A stretch of 64,000 nt of DNA, taken from contig NZ_JAFFPZ010000004.1 in the NCBI RefSeq assembly GCF_016918505.1, forward strand, positions 1-64,000, given 5' to 3'. A program made the position numbers and the translations under genes. Below, in pieces: positions 62,873 through 64,000 of the stretch. The notes beneath the pieces were generated by a model, which was not told where the DNA came from, ran no database searches, and saw nothing but the letters and a program-made list of their open reading frames with translations. Source of the DNA: Desulforhopalus vacuolatus. Its GTDB lineage: Bacteria > Desulfobacterota > Desulfobulbia > Desulfobulbales > Desulfocapsaceae. Each line of letters begins with the position of its first letter. The first letter of the stretch is position 1.

Positions 62873-63254
62873 GTTGAAACTCTACAAAGCGACGGATGAA
62901 ACCACTTTCTATTTTCGCCAGCTCAGAACGAATGCTCTGCTCCCGTTCGTGCAAAGCGAGAAACTCTTTCTCAACTGCTGCACGCAGTTGCCCGAGATCT
63001 GTTCCGCCGATGGCATTGCGTACTGAAACAGATACTTGTGGTCCCACTTTCGCCAGGACACCTTCATCGACAGCCACGTACACTTCGCCCTCTTCTTCGT
63101 TTTCGTAGATCAATATTCCGGGTACCAGAGACGCGATGCAGTCGAGTCTCTGGGGCAGAAACCCATACGAGCCAGCCTGGGTTTCGGCCACGATGCGCGT
63201 AATACCGGTTTTCTCAGTGAAGACCTGAAATGGCAGGAGAATTTTAAGCGTCAT
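62865..63254 (-). CDS. atpC: N-ATPase epsilon subunit
   Basis: A 129-residue F1 epsilon: beta-sandwich [32 protein letters not shown], and a helical C-terminal hairpin. ATG 63254 overlaps the atpD stop; the upstream frame is atpD sequence. Confidence 0.93.
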   Translation of the reverse strand: MTLKILLPFQVFTEKTGITRIVAETQAGSYGFLPQRLDCIASLVPGILIYENEEEGEVYVAVDEGVLAKVGPQVSVSVRNAIGGTDLGQLRAAVEKEFLALHEREQSIRSELAKIESGFIRRFVEFQHG

Positions 63255-64000
63255 GAGTGACGGCCGCATTTTCGACCTCCTTTTCCGGGTCCGGGCTTTT
63301 TTCCCTGACCTCATCAATAGTTCCAATCATGTAAAACGCACTTTCAGGGTAGTCGTTCAATGTATCATTTAAGATTTGCTCACAACCGTCTAAAGCATCT
63401 TCGAGGGAAACGAGCTTCCCTGTCAGGCCGGTGAACTGCTCGGTCGTGAAAAATGGCTGGGTGAGAAAACGCTCCAGCCGACGGGCACGGGCGACAACTT
63501 TGCGATCCTCAGATGAGAGTTGCTCAAGGCCAAGCATGGCGATGATGTCTTTGAGTTGCGCGTATTGGGCAAGGGTTTTCCTGATTTCCCGTGCCAGGCG
63601 ATAATGTCGACCTCCGATAATGCCGGGGGTGGCCATCTTGGAACTGGATTGCAGCGGATCGATGGCAGGATACAGCCCTTCGGCTGCCCGCTTGCGTGAA
63701 AGCACGATGGATGACGAGAGGTGTGAAAAGGTGTGAACTGCCGCCGGATCGGTCAGATCATCTGCCGGCACATAGACCGCCTGGATGGATGTAATGGCCC
63801 CTGCGTCGGTATTGGCGATACGCTCCTCAAGATGAGAAAGCTCCGTACCCATGGTCGGCTGATATCCCAGACGAGAGGGCATTTGTCCCATGAGACCTGA
63901 GACTTCCATACCGGCCTGAATAAACCGAAAGATGTTATCGATGAGCAGGAGCACGTCACGCTGCTCATCGTCTCTGAAATATTCAGCCATGGTCAGGGCC
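63244..64000 (-). CDS. atpD: N-ATPase beta subunit (partial, runs off window)
   Basis: The C-terminal about 250 residues of the catalytic subunit. Visible are [24 protein letters not shown] with [12 protein letters not shown], the [17 protein letters not shown] loop, and the DELSEEDR-like [28 protein letters not shown] region. The Walker A part lies beyond the window edge. First gene of the operon. Confidence 0.96.
   Translation of the reverse strand, partial: ALTMAEYFRDDEQRDVLLLIDNIFRFIQAGMEVSGLMGQMPSRLGYQPTMGTELSHLEERIANTDAGAITSIQAVYVPADDLTDPAAVHTFSHLSSSIVLSRKRAAEGLYPAIDPLQSSSKMATPGIIGGRHYRLAREIRKTLAQYAQLKDIIAMLGLEQLSSEDRKVVARARRLERFLTQPFFTTEQFTGLTGKLVSLEDALDGCEQILNDTLNDYPESAFYMIGTIDEVREKSPDPEKEVENAAVTHDA

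Overview
The window looks like chromosome of an anaerobic, sulfate-reducing-type Desulfobacterota bacterium, most likely in or near the Desulfobulbales. This is an inference from gene content: a lactate TRAP importer with LutABC lactate oxidation, many PAS/GAF histidine kinases and NtrC-type regulators, a cytoplasmic molybdopterin oxidoreductase next to a TauE/SafE transporter, and an N-type (Na+-linked) F-ATPase operon. No rRNA or tRNA gene, CRISPR array or complete insertion sequence was seen.

Layout. 1-1.5 kb is gene debris, including a group II intron reverse transcriptase remnant. 1.5-10.3 kb holds a PAS histidine kinase with a degenerate receiver and then accessory genes (zinc ribbon/YbjQ/DUF2085-like trio, TMEM43 homologue, secreted protein, aspartate racemase, diguanylate cyclase); some intergenic gaps resemble integron attC sites. 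10.5-18.6 kb, mostly minus strand, has a thioesterase, a TAXI-TRAP transporter, a YqaA protein, and a TPP-riboswitch-headed thiM followed by a divergent Nramp-fold transporter. 18.9-34.0 kb, all plus strand, is a signalling/redox locus: PEP-synthase-like protein, dual-specificity phosphatase, sigma54 activator, membrane protein, sensor kinase, CheY-like regulator, TorD-molybdoenzyme fusion, GAF-GAF-PAS-HisKA protein without an ATPase domain, TauE/SafE transporter and a small membrane protein. 34.4-40.5 kb (minus) is a compact dctPQM-lutABC lactate operon. 40.8-46.5 kb has transposase remnants and secreted proteins or lipoproteins. 47.2-50 kb has a flippase-propeller fusion and oligoribonuclease. 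50.2-56.7 kb (minus) is a HlyD/RbbA/ABC-2 permease/outer membrane factor export operon. 57-64 kb (minus) is a small conserved protein and the N-ATPase operon atpDCQRBEFAG, with atpD running off the window.

Two interspersed, non-coding repeat families punctuate the whole window. R1 is about 145 bp, with ends resembling GGGTACCTTGAA and its complement. R2 is about 150-330 bp, purine-rich, and carries a GACGCCCAATTTGGGCGTC hairpin. R1 ends supply the stop codon of thiM and of a RAYT transposase remnant. An R1/R2 composite has split the atpA-atpG junction.

The best candidate for an undescribed system is the 18.9-34 kb locus. It joins two phosphotransfer branches (PEP-synthase-like plus phosphatase; kinase plus CheY plus an ATPase-less HisKA protein) to a chaperone-fused molybdoenzyme and a sulfur-type anion transporter. 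The second is the TPP-riboswitch/thiM/Nramp-like arrangement, which suggests a thiamin-precursor transporter lacking the Nramp metal-site motifs.
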